The notes under the pieces are model-generated. The model did not search any database. It was not told the origin of the DNA and was given only the letters and a program-made list of their open reading frames with translations. From Neiella holothuriorum (GTDB taxonomy: Bacteria > Pseudomonadota > Gammaproteobacteria > Enterobacterales > Neiellaceae), in assembly GCF_019457915.1 (NCBI RefSeq), contig NZ_JAHZSS010000013.1, positions 50,768-114,767 of the forward strand: a stretch of DNA of 64,000 nt, read 5' to 3'. Made by a program: the position numbers and the translations under genes. Shown here one piece after another: positions 1 to 7,268 of the stretch. Every line of letters begins with the position of its first letter. Position 1 is the stretch's first letter.

Positions 1-2
1 CT

Positions 3-446
3 ATTACCAAAGACAAATACTACGAACTTTTGAATCGCAAAGAGTCAGCGGTAATGTCCGATAAAGTTGATCAATCCACAGACTCTATTTCATTTCGTGT
101 GTTGGAGCAGCCCAGAGTTAACTCTACTCCTTCCGGGCCTCCTCGATTAATTATGCTCGCAGGAGTCTTGGTGGTCAGTGTTGCTGTCGGAATTGGCTTG
201 TCGCTTGGTTTTAGCTTGTTATCTCCTGTTGTCAGTAGTCCGGGCTCATTGAAAAGCACAGGCATTCCAGTCTTTGGTGTGGTAACTGCTACAGAGAACT
301 CGGGCCTACAGAAGTGGGAAAAGCGCAAAATGCGGATTTTCTTGCTGGCTAACTCGGCACTGGTTGTTTTGTTTACTGTATTCATTGCTCTAAACACCAA
401 TCAAAGTTGGCATGACGCACTTTTTGTTAAAGGGCTGGGTGGATAA
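3..446 (+). CDS. XrtA-type EPS chain-length determinant, C-terminal part
   Basis: This is the end of an inner-membrane polysaccharide co-polymerase (Wzz/GNVR type) that sets the chain length of an exopolysaccharide. The frame is open to the first base, so the gene starts outside the window. Visible are the typical end of the periplasmic domain (a YYELLNRKE helix, then FRVLEQPRV and a Pro/Ser-rich linker) and a hydrophobic helix around IMLAGVLVVSVAVGIGLSLG. A second hydrophobic stretch lies near the C-terminus (IFLLANSALVVLFTVFIAL). Its stop overlaps the kinase start by one base, so the two are translationally coupled. The assignment to the PEP-CTERM/XrtA subfamily rests on its three downstream neighbours. 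Confidence 0.85.
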   Translation: MTKDKYYELLNRKESAVMSDKVDQSTDSISFRVLEQPRVNSTPSGPPRLIMLAGVLVVSVAVGIGLSLGFSLLSPVVSSPGSLKSTGIPVFGVVTATENSGLQKWEKRKMRIFLLANSALVVLFTVFIALNTNQSWHDALFVKGLGG

Positions 447-1366
447 TGAGTACAATTGAAAAGGCCTTGAACGCATTAAAAGCTAGGCAAAAAGCTGGAG
501 ACTTAAACAAATCACCTGTCCAAAAATCGATAGAACGGTCTGATGCCTTTCAGGTAGCCGATTCGGAAGATGTGGCTAATTCCCCACAACCAGACGCATT
601 GCATATTTCTAGTGAGCTTTTGCTTAGCAAAGGTATGGTTACTGAAACAAGAAAGTCTCGGTTGGTACGTGATGAATACCGCAATATTAAGTTGAAATTG
701 CTTGCCAACGCGTTTGGAGCAGGGCGAGAGGCCCACCCAAACGGCAATTTGATCATGGTAAGCAGCTCTAATCCCGGGGAGGGGAAGACGTTCACCTCGA
801 TAAACTTAGCACTCAGCATTGCTTTAGAGCAGGACAAAACGGTACTTCTAGTTGATGCCGACGTTCTTAAACCCAGTGTAATGCGAAATTTAGAACTGGA
901 CAGTAAGCCGGGGCTAATGGAATTTCTATCTGGAGAAGTTGATACGGTCGGTGAAGTGATTTACCCAACTAATATCGAAAAATTGCGGATTATGCCTGCT
1001 GGTATGCCTCATGACTTGAGTAATGAATTACTGACTAGTGAAAAAATGGCCATGTTGGCAGAGGAGCTAGCCTCTCGTTATGCCGACCGTGTGGTCATCT
1101 TCGATTGTCCTCCGCTGCTTGGTATTAATGAAACAAAGGTGATGTCCAAGTTGGTTGGCCAAGCGGTGATAGTCGTTGAGCAAGATCAAACAAAATTCGC
1201 ACAAGTAAGCGAAGCCATTGATGAACTTGACCGCAATTTAGCTATTGGTTTTGTGATCAATAAGGCTGTCCGGGGAGCGTTTAGCCAATATGGCTATGGC
1301 TATGGGTATGGCTATGGGTACGGGTATGGGTACACAGATGAAGAAAAGTCGGCAGCTAGTTCATAA
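446..1366 (+). CDS. XrtA-associated tyrosine autokinase (BY-kinase)
   Basis: A cytoplasmic bacterial tyrosine kinase (CpsD/CapB type, 306 aa) that works with the membrane chain-length protein upstream to control EPS polymerisation. Walker A is SSNPGEGKT (residues 107-115). Walker A' is VLLVDAD (about 133-139) and Walker B is VVIFDCPP. There is no membrane segment; in this family the membrane anchor is the separate co-polymerase. The C-terminus has eight tyrosines alternating with glycine (residues 282-296), the expected autophosphorylation cluster. That cluster is encoded by a 6-bp degenerate repeat, and the last 29 bases of the gene also encode the start of the next gene. Confidence 0.9.
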   Translation: MSTIEKALNALKARQKAGDLNKSPVQKSIERSDAFQVADSEDVANSPQPDALHISSELLLSKGMVTETRKSRLVRDEYRNIKLKLLANAFGAGREAHPNGNLIMVSSSNPGEGKTFTSINLALSIALEQDKTVLLVDADVLKPSVMRNLELDSKPGLMEFLSGEVDTVGEVIYPTNIEKLRIMPAGMPHDLSNELLTSEKMAMLAEELASRYADRVVIFDCPPLLGINETKVMSKLVGQAVIVVEQDQTKFAQVSEAIDELDRNLAIGFVINKAVRGAFSQYGYGYGYGYGYGYGYTDEEKSAASS

Positions 1367-2816
1367 CACATTTGCTTTGGCGTTGGGCTTTTCTGTTAGC
1401 TGGCCTGTCGCTTTTTCTGCTGAAATTAACTTAACGCCGCGTACAAACCTTGGGGTTACTTACACCGATAATGTAGAACTAGCGTCTTCTAACGAGGAAA
1501 ATAGTGCTATTGGCACTCTCGCTGCCGGGGTGGTTGGCTCGGTAACAGGCACGCACAGCCTGTTGAATATTGACTATCTAGGAACCCAAGCATTCTATAG
1601 CTATGATTCTGATCGTAATGATTTCTACAACGAGCTTTCGCTGGGCCTTAACAATGTCTATGGCCACTCGGGCTTTAGTTCAAATGTTACCGCCAGAGTT
1701 AATAATCGCGCCACGGATTCTCAGCGCAATGCAAGCAATAATTTCTTGGTTGCAGATACGGTGGAAACGCGCAATGCAAATGCGAATTTAGCATATAGCA
1801 ATGGTGGCAGGGGAGTTATTGGTCTATCTGCAAATCTTGAGACAGGCATTTCTGACTCACAGGATAGTGAAGGCAATAGCCATAATTACAGCGCGGGCCT
1901 ATCTATCAACCAAGGAGTTAGAGTTAAAAACTATTTTTGGTCATTCGATTATGACTATAGTAAAAATGACTCACGTAATAGCTCCAATGAAACAGAGTCA
2001 CATGAGTTAGATGGTGAACTAGGCTTAATGGAAAAGAATGGTTTTGTGCCGTTGATTAAGTTTAGTGGTGAAAAGTATGAGCAGTCCGCGGGTAGCAGTG
2101 ATGAGCTGCTAGGTGATGATAAATATGCTGAAGCAGGGCCGGCTGTTCGTTATTATTTTGATCGAGTTTCTTATGTGGAGTTAAGTTACCTGTCCGTATT
2201 AGAGGGAGACCAGTCGGACTATGTTGGTGGCATTGTTAATTACCAGCCTACCCGAAGAACAACAGTTCGATTTGAATACGGAAAGCGAGCTTTTGGCGAT
2301 TCGTACGACTTCACATTGAGTCATAGAAGCAAACGTTGGCTTAATGAAATCACCTACACAGAAGAACCCAGTAGCTTTGATCGAGATTTCTATGTTGGTG
2401 GCCAGGATTTAGAGCGGTTCTGGCTTGAAAAGCGATTAGATTGGACTTCAACATTGACCATGAAGCGCAGTAGTGTATCACTGACGCTTACATCGCTAAG
2501 ACGGGATCGAACTGAAGATGATGGTCAACTTTCAGAAGATGACCAATACGGAGCAACGATCGGTTATTCTCGCCAACTCAGCCAGGTAAGTACTCTTTCG
2601 GGTTCCTTTTCATTCGATAAATACAGCTTCGATTCTTCGTCGAGTCTTAGCGCACAAGATGACTATTATCGGCGACTCAACATCAATTGGAACAGGAGCT
2701 TTAGTAACGATTTATCTGTTGATTGCGGCGTGATTATCTCTAATCAAAGTTCAGGTGATGACGAGTTAGGTTATGATGAAAACCAGGTGTTCGTTAATCT
2801 GAATAAGCAGTTTTAA
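1338..2816 (+). CDS. PEP-CTERM/XrtA-associated outer-membrane beta-barrel protein
   Basis: A 492-aa protein with a signal peptide (MKKSRQLV, then a hydrophobic core ending near AFSA) followed by alternating-polarity strands, many aromatic residues, and a C-terminus ending in NLNKQF, typical of outer-membrane barrels. It matches the barrel family found beside XrtA EPS kinases (TIGR03016 as I recall it) and probably serves EPS export through the outer membrane. I chose the ATG at 1338. An in-frame ATG at 1290 would add a Met/Gly-rich stretch that is only an out-of-frame reading of the kinase's Gly-Tyr repeat and would spoil the signal peptide. Confidence 0.8.
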   Translation: MKKSRQLVHNTFALALGFSVSWPVAFSAEINLTPRTNLGVTYTDNVELASSNEENSAIGTLAAGVVGSVTGTHSLLNIDYLGTQAFYSYDSDRNDFYNELSLGLNNVYGHSGFSSNVTARVNNRATDSQRNASNNFLVADTVETRNANANLAYSNGGRGVIGLSANLETGISDSQDSEGNSHNYSAGLSINQGVRVKNYFWSFDYDYSKNDSRNSSNETESHELDGELGLMEKNGFVPLIKFSGEKYEQSAGSSDELLGDDKYAEAGPAVRYYFDRVSYVELSYLSVLEGDQSDYVGGIVNYQPTRRTTVRFEYGKRAFGDSYDFTLSHRSKRWLNEITYTEEPSSFDRDFYVGGQDLERFWLEKRLDWTSTLTMKRSSVSLTLTSLRRDRTEDDGQLSEDDQYGATIGYSRQLSQVSTLSGSFSFDKYSFDSSSSLSAQDDYYRRLNINWNRSFSNDLSVDCGVIISNQSSGDDELGYDENQVFVNLNKQF

Positions 2817-2818
2817 GC

Positions 2819-3874
2819 ATGTATGAATCGCATTTTGGCCTAACGGATAAACCGTTCAAACTAAGCCCAGATCCTAAATACTTTTTCTCAAGTGCTCACC
2901 ATGATAGGGCTGTGGCCTATTTGCAGTACGGCCTATCTCAAGGTGAGGGCTTCATTGTTGTGACCGGACCCATAGGCACCGGAAAAACTACTATTGCCCG
3001 AAGTTTATTGGCGTCTTTAGATGACTCTATTGTTCCCGCCCAAATTGCCACTACGAAACTTAACCCCGAAGAACTTGTTCAGCTTGTCGCCGCGGAATTC
3101 AATATTTCGGTGGAAGGGTTGGGGAAAGCTGAAATTCTTAGAAAATTAGAACAATACCTCCATCAGCTGAATAGACAAGGTAAAAGGGCTTTATTAGTAG
3201 TCGATGAAGCACAGAACCTTCTAGCAGAAACGGTAGAAGAACTGCGGATGTTGTCTAATTTTCAGCTAGACGATCGGCCTCTGATTCAGAGCTTTTTACT
3301 TGGTCAAGAAGAGTTAAAGCCAATCATTGAATTACCGGAAATGGAGCAGTTTCGTCAGCGTATTATTGCTTCTTGCCACCTCAGACCGTTTTCAGGTGAC
3401 GAAGTACAAGGCTATATCGAACATCGTCTTACTCAAGCTGGCTGGGAGGGGGTTCCGGCCTTAAGTTCAGATATATTTGGTCGTATTACTGATTACACCG
3501 GTGGCGTGCCACGCAAGATCAATATTTTTGCTGACCGTTTATTTTTATATGCTTTCCTAGAGGATCTTACGAGCATCTCAGCGGAAGATGTTGAGGCAGT
3601 GATCACTGAAATGGGAGAAGAGCTATCCGGATCGCTACAAACGGCACGTTCAGCTGCAGCATCAGTTATTGCAGGTAACCAAACTGCCGAACAACCTCAG
3701 GGGGATGATTTGGCAGTCAATATATCAGGCGATGAGATGCAAAAAGTACTTTCAGATGTTGGTCACGTGCTCGATCAGGTGATTCAGCGCAAAATTAAAA
3801 TTATTCGATATTTAGATAAACTGATTACTCATAAGAAAGCGGAATCTGAAAAAGGTGTACGTAGCCTAAGCTAG
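2819..3874 (+). CDS. XrtA-associated ExeA-like AAA ATPase
   Basis: A 351-aa ATPase of the ExeA/GspA-like AAA class found in exosortase-linked EPS loci. It opens with the family signature MYESHFGLTDKPFKLSPDP. Walker A is GPIGTGKT (residues 50-57) and Walker B is LLVVDE (D129-E130). A region after about residue 280 shows no catalytic motif and may be a coiled or linker segment. It follows the barrel gene after 2 bases, in the same operon. The usual next genes of such loci (polysaccharide deacetylase, FemAB-like protein) are absent; the following gene is convergent and shares its stop palindrome. Confidence 0.85.
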   Translation: MYESHFGLTDKPFKLSPDPKYFFSSAHHDRAVAYLQYGLSQGEGFIVVTGPIGTGKTTIARSLLASLDDSIVPAQIATTKLNPEELVQLVAAEFNISVEGLGKAEILRKLEQYLHQLNRQGKRALLVVDEAQNLLAETVEELRMLSNFQLDDRPLIQSFLLGQEELKPIIELPEMEQFRQRIIASCHLRPFSGDEVQGYIEHRLTQAGWEGVPALSSDIFGRITDYTGGVPRKINIFADRLFLYAFLEDLTSISAEDVEAVITEMGEELSGSLQTARSAAASVIAGNQTAEQPQGDDLAVNISGDEMQKVLSDVGHVLDQVIQRKIKIIRYLDKLITHKKAESEKGVRSLS

Positions 3875-4968
3875 CGTACTCGAAATACGTCTTCTAAAGT
3901 CATTTCCTCTTTATTAATAAACTGGCGCCAGCCCTTGACGAACAGGTGCGGTATCAATTTATAGAGTGGCATACGTTTAAGGTGTCCTCGCCAATAAAGT
4001 ATCGCTGCGGCCACTAAGTGAAGCTTTGACCGGTAGGGGGGATATTGTTGGTAGAACACCTGAGTAAAGCTCCAACCTAAGATAGCGGCTAGAGCCTTGT
4101 TTGGCGCGCACTTATCAAAATGCTCGAGAACATACGTTGGAGGAGACAAGCTATAGATCTTTCGGAGAAAATAAAGGGCCCAATAAATGCAATCTCCGTT
4201 ACCCATTTCTCCCTCAAGAGCAATCAACCCCTGCCAGAAATCAACCCCGTCAAAATGTTTGGTGAGCATGTAAATATCATTTAGATCTCGAATTCCTTTG
4301 TTATATTCACTTTCGAAAAAGAGATGAATAATGCTATGAAATGCCAAGGCTGAAGGCTCTAGCATATAGGCAGATGGTAGCTGTGGAAGAGGGGTTATCT
4401 TGGATTGCAACAAGGCCGGAGATGGACTGTTTTTAAGAATAACTGGCATGATATTAAAGTGAACGTCGAGCTCTGTGCCACGCTCTATATGTCTCAGAGG
4501 TGGGATCTCGTGTGACCATTCACGGTAAAATTTTTCATCGTAATCATTGGTCTTCGTAAATATCCAACCACTTTTTAGCAACTCGGCTTCTACCTTAGGC
4601 AACGAATCTCTACTAACAAGCAAATCGATGTCGGCCATGAGTCGTCCGTCAAACTCTGGATAGCCAGCCAGCTGGTAAGCTGCTCCCTTAAGGTAAACAT
4701 GGTCTACGTTAAGCCCTTTGAGTAGGCTGGAAAGGCGCTCAGATTCTTGAGATAAAAGGCGCCTTTGGTTTGCGTAGACGCAAAAGTCTGACTCGATGGT
4801 TTGTTGAACTTTGAGCGGAAGCTTATGCCAGACATGAGCTTTAACAAGCAGAGGCTTAAGTTGGCCTAACATACTCATATAGCGAGCCTCTGCTAACAAT
4901 GTAGACCATTTAAATAATGAGAGGTTAAGAGACTTATCTGGAGAACTCAGAAGCTGAAATAGTCGCAT
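3871..4968 (-). CDS. nucleotidyltransferase-family protein of the HprK-related system
   Basis: A 365-aa protein of the uncharacterised nucleotidyltransferase family (PF14907-like). The N-terminal half has the KGAAY turn (K94-G95) and the acidic metal-binding pair in MADIDLLV (D113, D115), as in the pol-beta superfamily. The C-terminal half is helical with no recognised motif. The start abuts the HprK-like gene, making this the last gene of a four-gene minus-strand operon. The substrate is unknown. These nucleotidyltransferases recur next to HprK-related kinase A and PqqD-like proteins, so they probably act together on one target. No terminator fits between it and the convergent ATPase gene. 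Confidence 0.75.
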   Translation of the reverse strand: MRLFQLLSSPDKSLNLSLFKWSTLLAEARYMSMLGQLKPLLVKAHVWHKLPLKVQQTIESDFCVYANQRRLLSQESERLSSLLKGLNVDHVYLKGAAYQLAGYPEFDGRLMADIDLLVSRDSLPKVEAELLKSGWIFTKTNDYDEKFYREWSHEIPPLRHIERGTELDVHFNIMPVILKNSPSPALLQSKITPLPQLPSAYMLEPSALAFHSIIHLFFESEYNKGIRDLNDIYMLTKHFDGVDFWQGLIALEGEMGNGDCIYWALYFLRKIYSLSPPTYVLEHFDKCAPNKALAAILGWSFTQVFYQQYPPYRSKLHLVAAAILYWRGHLKRMPLYKLIPHLFVKGWRQFINKEEMTLEDVFRVR

Positions 4969-5847
4969 TTACTGGTTACTCTTAGTTAAAGCATTTTCTA
5001 TTGCAGTTTTGCAAGCTTCAAAATCGCTGTATTCAATATAAACAGAGTCTGTTTGAGCAATTAACCGTTTACATATATCGAAACCTTTGTGTCCCAATAA
5101 ACCAAAGTTAAATGTATTCGAGATAACCTCAACTAGTGCTTTTGCTTTGTCTATTGATTCAACATAGCAGTGCTCATCTGGTTGATATTTGATGAAAACC
5201 AGTAAGGCCGGAGCTGCTGGGATGAGCACTTTTTCTAGGCTGCTTATAGGAGGGCGAAGCAAGCAGACTGTTCCTTTGTGAGTATCTTCTGCTACTTTAC
5301 TAAAGCTGTCAGCAGAAAAATATTCCTTCATTACGTCGATCGACTTATTCTTCATATTCATTGGGCGAGCAAGCCCATGAACTTCGAGAGTTCCAGGGCT
5401 AATGAGCGCTAATTCATCCGAGAGCAGGCGCCAGCCTTGCGATACTAAGTAAGCACATAACGTACTCTTTCCTGAGCCCGGAGTAGCAGTAATAATTACT
5501 GCTTTACCATTCTTTTCCAAAGCAGCTGCATGAATAGTCAAAAATTGGTTTGCAGTGGAGGAAATTACCCAGTTCATTCCCCATTCAAGCATTGCGTGAG
5601 CTTGGGTTAAAGGAAGGGGTTTGAAAGGGGTTTTGTGGTTAAAGGAAAAGGTTGCTTGCGGAAAAATGAGTCGTCGGTGGAGTGGTCCGTGATTCAAAGT
5701 TACATGGTAGTCAATAAATGAACTTGAGGAAGGTTGAACCAGGCTATGGGAATAGTGGCTGGATATATGCTCTTGAACTATCGAAATCGGGGTATCAATT
5801 TCAAACAAGAAGGGCCCAGAACGAAGGTGATATGACTTGTGACTCAT
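4969..5847 (-). CDS. HprK-related kinase A
   Basis: A 292-aa protein related to the P-loop kinase domain of HPr kinase/phosphorylase. The P-loop is ATPGSGKST (residues 121-129), preceded by the HAAALEKNGKA strand-turn, and the Mg-binding acidic pair is in LLSDELALI (D144-E145). There is no HPr-like target gene in the window, so this is not carbon catabolite control. The family name as I recall it is HprK-related kinase A (TIGR04352), linked to a PqqD-like protein and a nucleotidyltransferase, exactly as here. It overlaps the PqqD-like gene by 4 bases. Its phosphorylation target is unknown. Confidence 0.82.
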   Translation of the reverse strand: MSHKSYHLRSGPFLFEIDTPISIVQEHISSHYSHSLVQPSSSSFIDYHVTLNHGPLHRRLIFPQATFSFNHKTPFKPLPLTQAHAMLEWGMNWVISSTANQFLTIHAAALEKNGKAVIITATPGSGKSTLCAYLVSQGWRLLSDELALISPGTLEVHGLARPMNMKNKSIDVMKEYFSADSFSKVAEDTHKGTVCLLRPPISSLEKVLIPAAPALLVFIKYQPDEHCYVESIDKAKALVEVISNTFNFGLLGHKGFDICKRLIAQTDSVYIEYSDFEACKTAIENALTKSNQ

Positions 5848-6116
5848 AATAACACACTCTGAATGATTCTGGACGCTTCTAACCGTTGTAGTAATTGCGA
5901 TAGTTGGACGGGGTTATAGTAAGCCTTGAGCTCCTGTGGGAAGTGTGCATCTCCTCGGGAAATAGCTTTGATCACCTCTAACACACGCCGCTCACAGAGC
6001 ACCACATCCATAGTTTCGGGGCTGAAAAGAACGACTTTTCCTCCCGATTCAAAAACACAGCTATTAAACGAGAAAGACTCACTCAATGTGTGAGTGAGTC
6101 TAGATTGATCAAGCAT
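5844..6116 (-). CDS. PqqD-family protein of the HprK-related kinase A system
   Basis: A 90-aa PqqD-like winged-helix protein. The order is an N-terminal strand pair, a VVLFSPETMDVV hairpin and a C-terminal helix-turn region. PqqD proteins bind leader peptides and deliver them to modifying enzymes, so a peptide or protein substrate is implied. The protein encoded just upstream (21 bases away) is the obvious candidate. It overlaps the HprK-like kinase gene by 4 bases. The family (TIGR04353 as recalled) is defined by this neighbourhood. No radical SAM partner is present in the window. Confidence 0.75.
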   Translation of the reverse strand: MLDQSRLTHTLSESFSFNSCVFESGGKVVLFSPETMDVVLCERRVLEVIKAISRGDAHFPQELKAYYNPVQLSQLLQRLEASRIIQSVLL

Positions 6117-6137
6117 TTTTTCTTGTGTCTTTAAAAG

Positions 6138-7037
6138 CTAGGGAGTACAAGTATCCCATTCATTGACGAGCGTCAACAAGTTGAGATAAGGGTGACCTGA
6201 GATAAGGCCATCAGAATTATCACAGCCACCATCGTTATCGTGGCCATGATTATTGTTATCCTTACCGGAGAGTCTACCTCTCGATGAAGATACGCTAACG
6301 CTTGTTGATGTATCATTACAATGCGTACTTAGCTTAGTGAAAATATCATCGATGATGCTGTTTGTTGCACTAGTAAATTGAGCTATGACTTCATCTGGCT
6401 CTTGATATCTGTAATTAATATAAGTTGGGCTAAACAGACTATTAAATACCGCCGCCACTAAGAATTTCTGCACGTTATTCTTGCTATTCGTTAAGTCAAC
6501 GATGTGCTCATCTTTGTAACAGGACGAAGACTCATTGATGTTTTCAAACTTAACTTTCAATGAATATCGGCTCTTGCCGTTACTTGGGAGGACTGCATCA
6601 AAAGTTGGGTTGTCGCTATCTTCAGAAAGCGTGCATTTCCAATCACCGTCGTATTGCGGGAAGCCAATGTTCGCTAGAAAAACATCATTAAAGTTACTTC
6701 TAAAAGGGTTTTTGTAAGCCATTATAACTGAGCGAACTTCCTGCTTAGATGCGCCGCCCTGCCCATTATTCGTATCTTCCAATACTTTATGCCAATATCC
6801 TGGCGAGAAAGGACAAGCTGAAGTACAGTTGTTTGGGTTAGATGAGTTACCAGACATGACGACAGTCAAGCTGCAGGCACCTGACTGCGTGGCCCAAGCT
6901 GTGGGGCTCTTTAACGTCATTAGTACAGGCGTTGCCGCCGCAGATGTTCTCAAAAATCGGCGACGATCAAATCGTGATGATTGAGCACCCGATTTGGCTT
7001 CCTTGACTTCCATATCGTTGCTTTGTTCGTTACTCAT
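6138..7037 (-). CDS. Tat-exported protein of unknown function with CPFSPGYW motif
   Basis: A 299-aa protein I cannot assign to a function. Residues 25-30 (RRRFLR) followed by an Ala-rich stretch ending at TAWA form a twin-arginine signal, suggesting folding or cofactor insertion before export. The mature part has spaced cysteines, including C71 and C75. C75 opens CPFSPGYWHK, which resembles the C-x-x-(T/S)-x-G-Y-W-K motif of several secreted proteins. A His/Asn/Asp-rich low-complexity stretch lies near residues 255-275, and a short tail ends in DTCTP. There is no PEP-CTERM tail. It is first in the operon with the PqqD-like, HprK-like and nucleotidyltransferase genes and has a sigma-54-type promoter. 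Confidence 0.7.
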   Translation of the reverse strand: MSNEQSNDMEVKEAKSGAQSSRFDRRRFLRTSAAATPVLMTLKSPTAWATQSGACSLTVVMSGNSSNPNNCTSACPFSPGYWHKVLEDTNNGQGGASKQEVRSVIMAYKNPFRSNFNDVFLANIGFPQYDGDWKCTLSEDSDNPTFDAVLPSNGKSRYSLKVKFENINESSSCYKDEHIVDLTNSKNNVQKFLVAAVFNSLFSPTYINYRYQEPDEVIAQFTSATNSIIDDIFTKLSTHCNDTSTSVSVSSSRGRLSGKDNNNHGHDNDGGCDNSDGLISGHPYLNLLTLVNEWDTCTP

Positions 7038-7112
7038 TGTTTCATCCAGCCTAAATTAGATAAATCGTCGGTGTTACGCTGCCATATCAGGAACGCATTA
7101 TTTAGTGACTAA

Positions 7113-7129
7113 AGCAAAAAGTATGCCCA
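7113..7129 (-). promoter_or_regulatory. sigma-54 (-24/-12) promoter for the Tat-protein operon
   Basis: On the minus strand this reads TGGGCATACTTTTTGCT: a GG and a GC separated by exactly 10 bases, with GGCA and TTGCT matching the RpoN consensus. Transcription would start near 7102, giving a leader of about 65 bases before the start codon at 7037. The neighbouring prsR encodes a GAFTGA-type sigma-54 activator, which strengthens the call. Confidence 0.6.
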
Positions 7130-7203
7130 ATCCTGTTTTTTCTAGTAACGTTATGATTTTTATAATGTTGCGAAAGTAGCGCTAGAGCAACAATATAATG
7201 GCG

Positions 7204-7218
7204 TTACAACAGTTGTAA
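7204..7218. promoter_or_regulatory. perfect palindrome, likely upstream activator site
   Basis: TTACAAC-A-GTTGTAA is a perfect 7-1-7 inverted repeat centred about 109 bases upstream of the predicted sigma-54 start site, the usual place for an enhancer-binding activator. A second, looser dyad (GTTGC...TAGCGCTA...GCAAC, 7167-7191) lies between it and the promoter. PrsR is the likeliest ligand; this is inference. Confidence 0.5.
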
Positions 7219-7242
7219 AGTTCTTCGACAACACCGAGCAAT

Positions 7243-7265
7243 AAAAAAACGTTCACATTATGAAC
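7243..7265 (-). terminator. terminator of the RND-prsK-prsR operon
   Basis: On the minus strand, GTTCA-TAATG-TGAAC is followed by G and a run of seven T, 4 bases after the prsR stop. The stem is short and AT-rich, so termination may be partial. Confidence 0.5.
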
Positions 7266-7268
7266 AAA

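Noticed and set aside
1290..1337. An N-terminal extension of the barrel gene beginning with alternating Met-Ala/Met-Gly
   Set aside because: It is an out-of-frame reading of the kinase's Gly-Tyr repeat and would displace the signal peptide that begins at 1338.
6138..7037. The Tat-exported protein as a PEP-CTERM sorting substrate
   Set aside because: There is no PEP motif, C-terminal membrane helix or basic tail; the protein ends in a soluble DTCTP tail.
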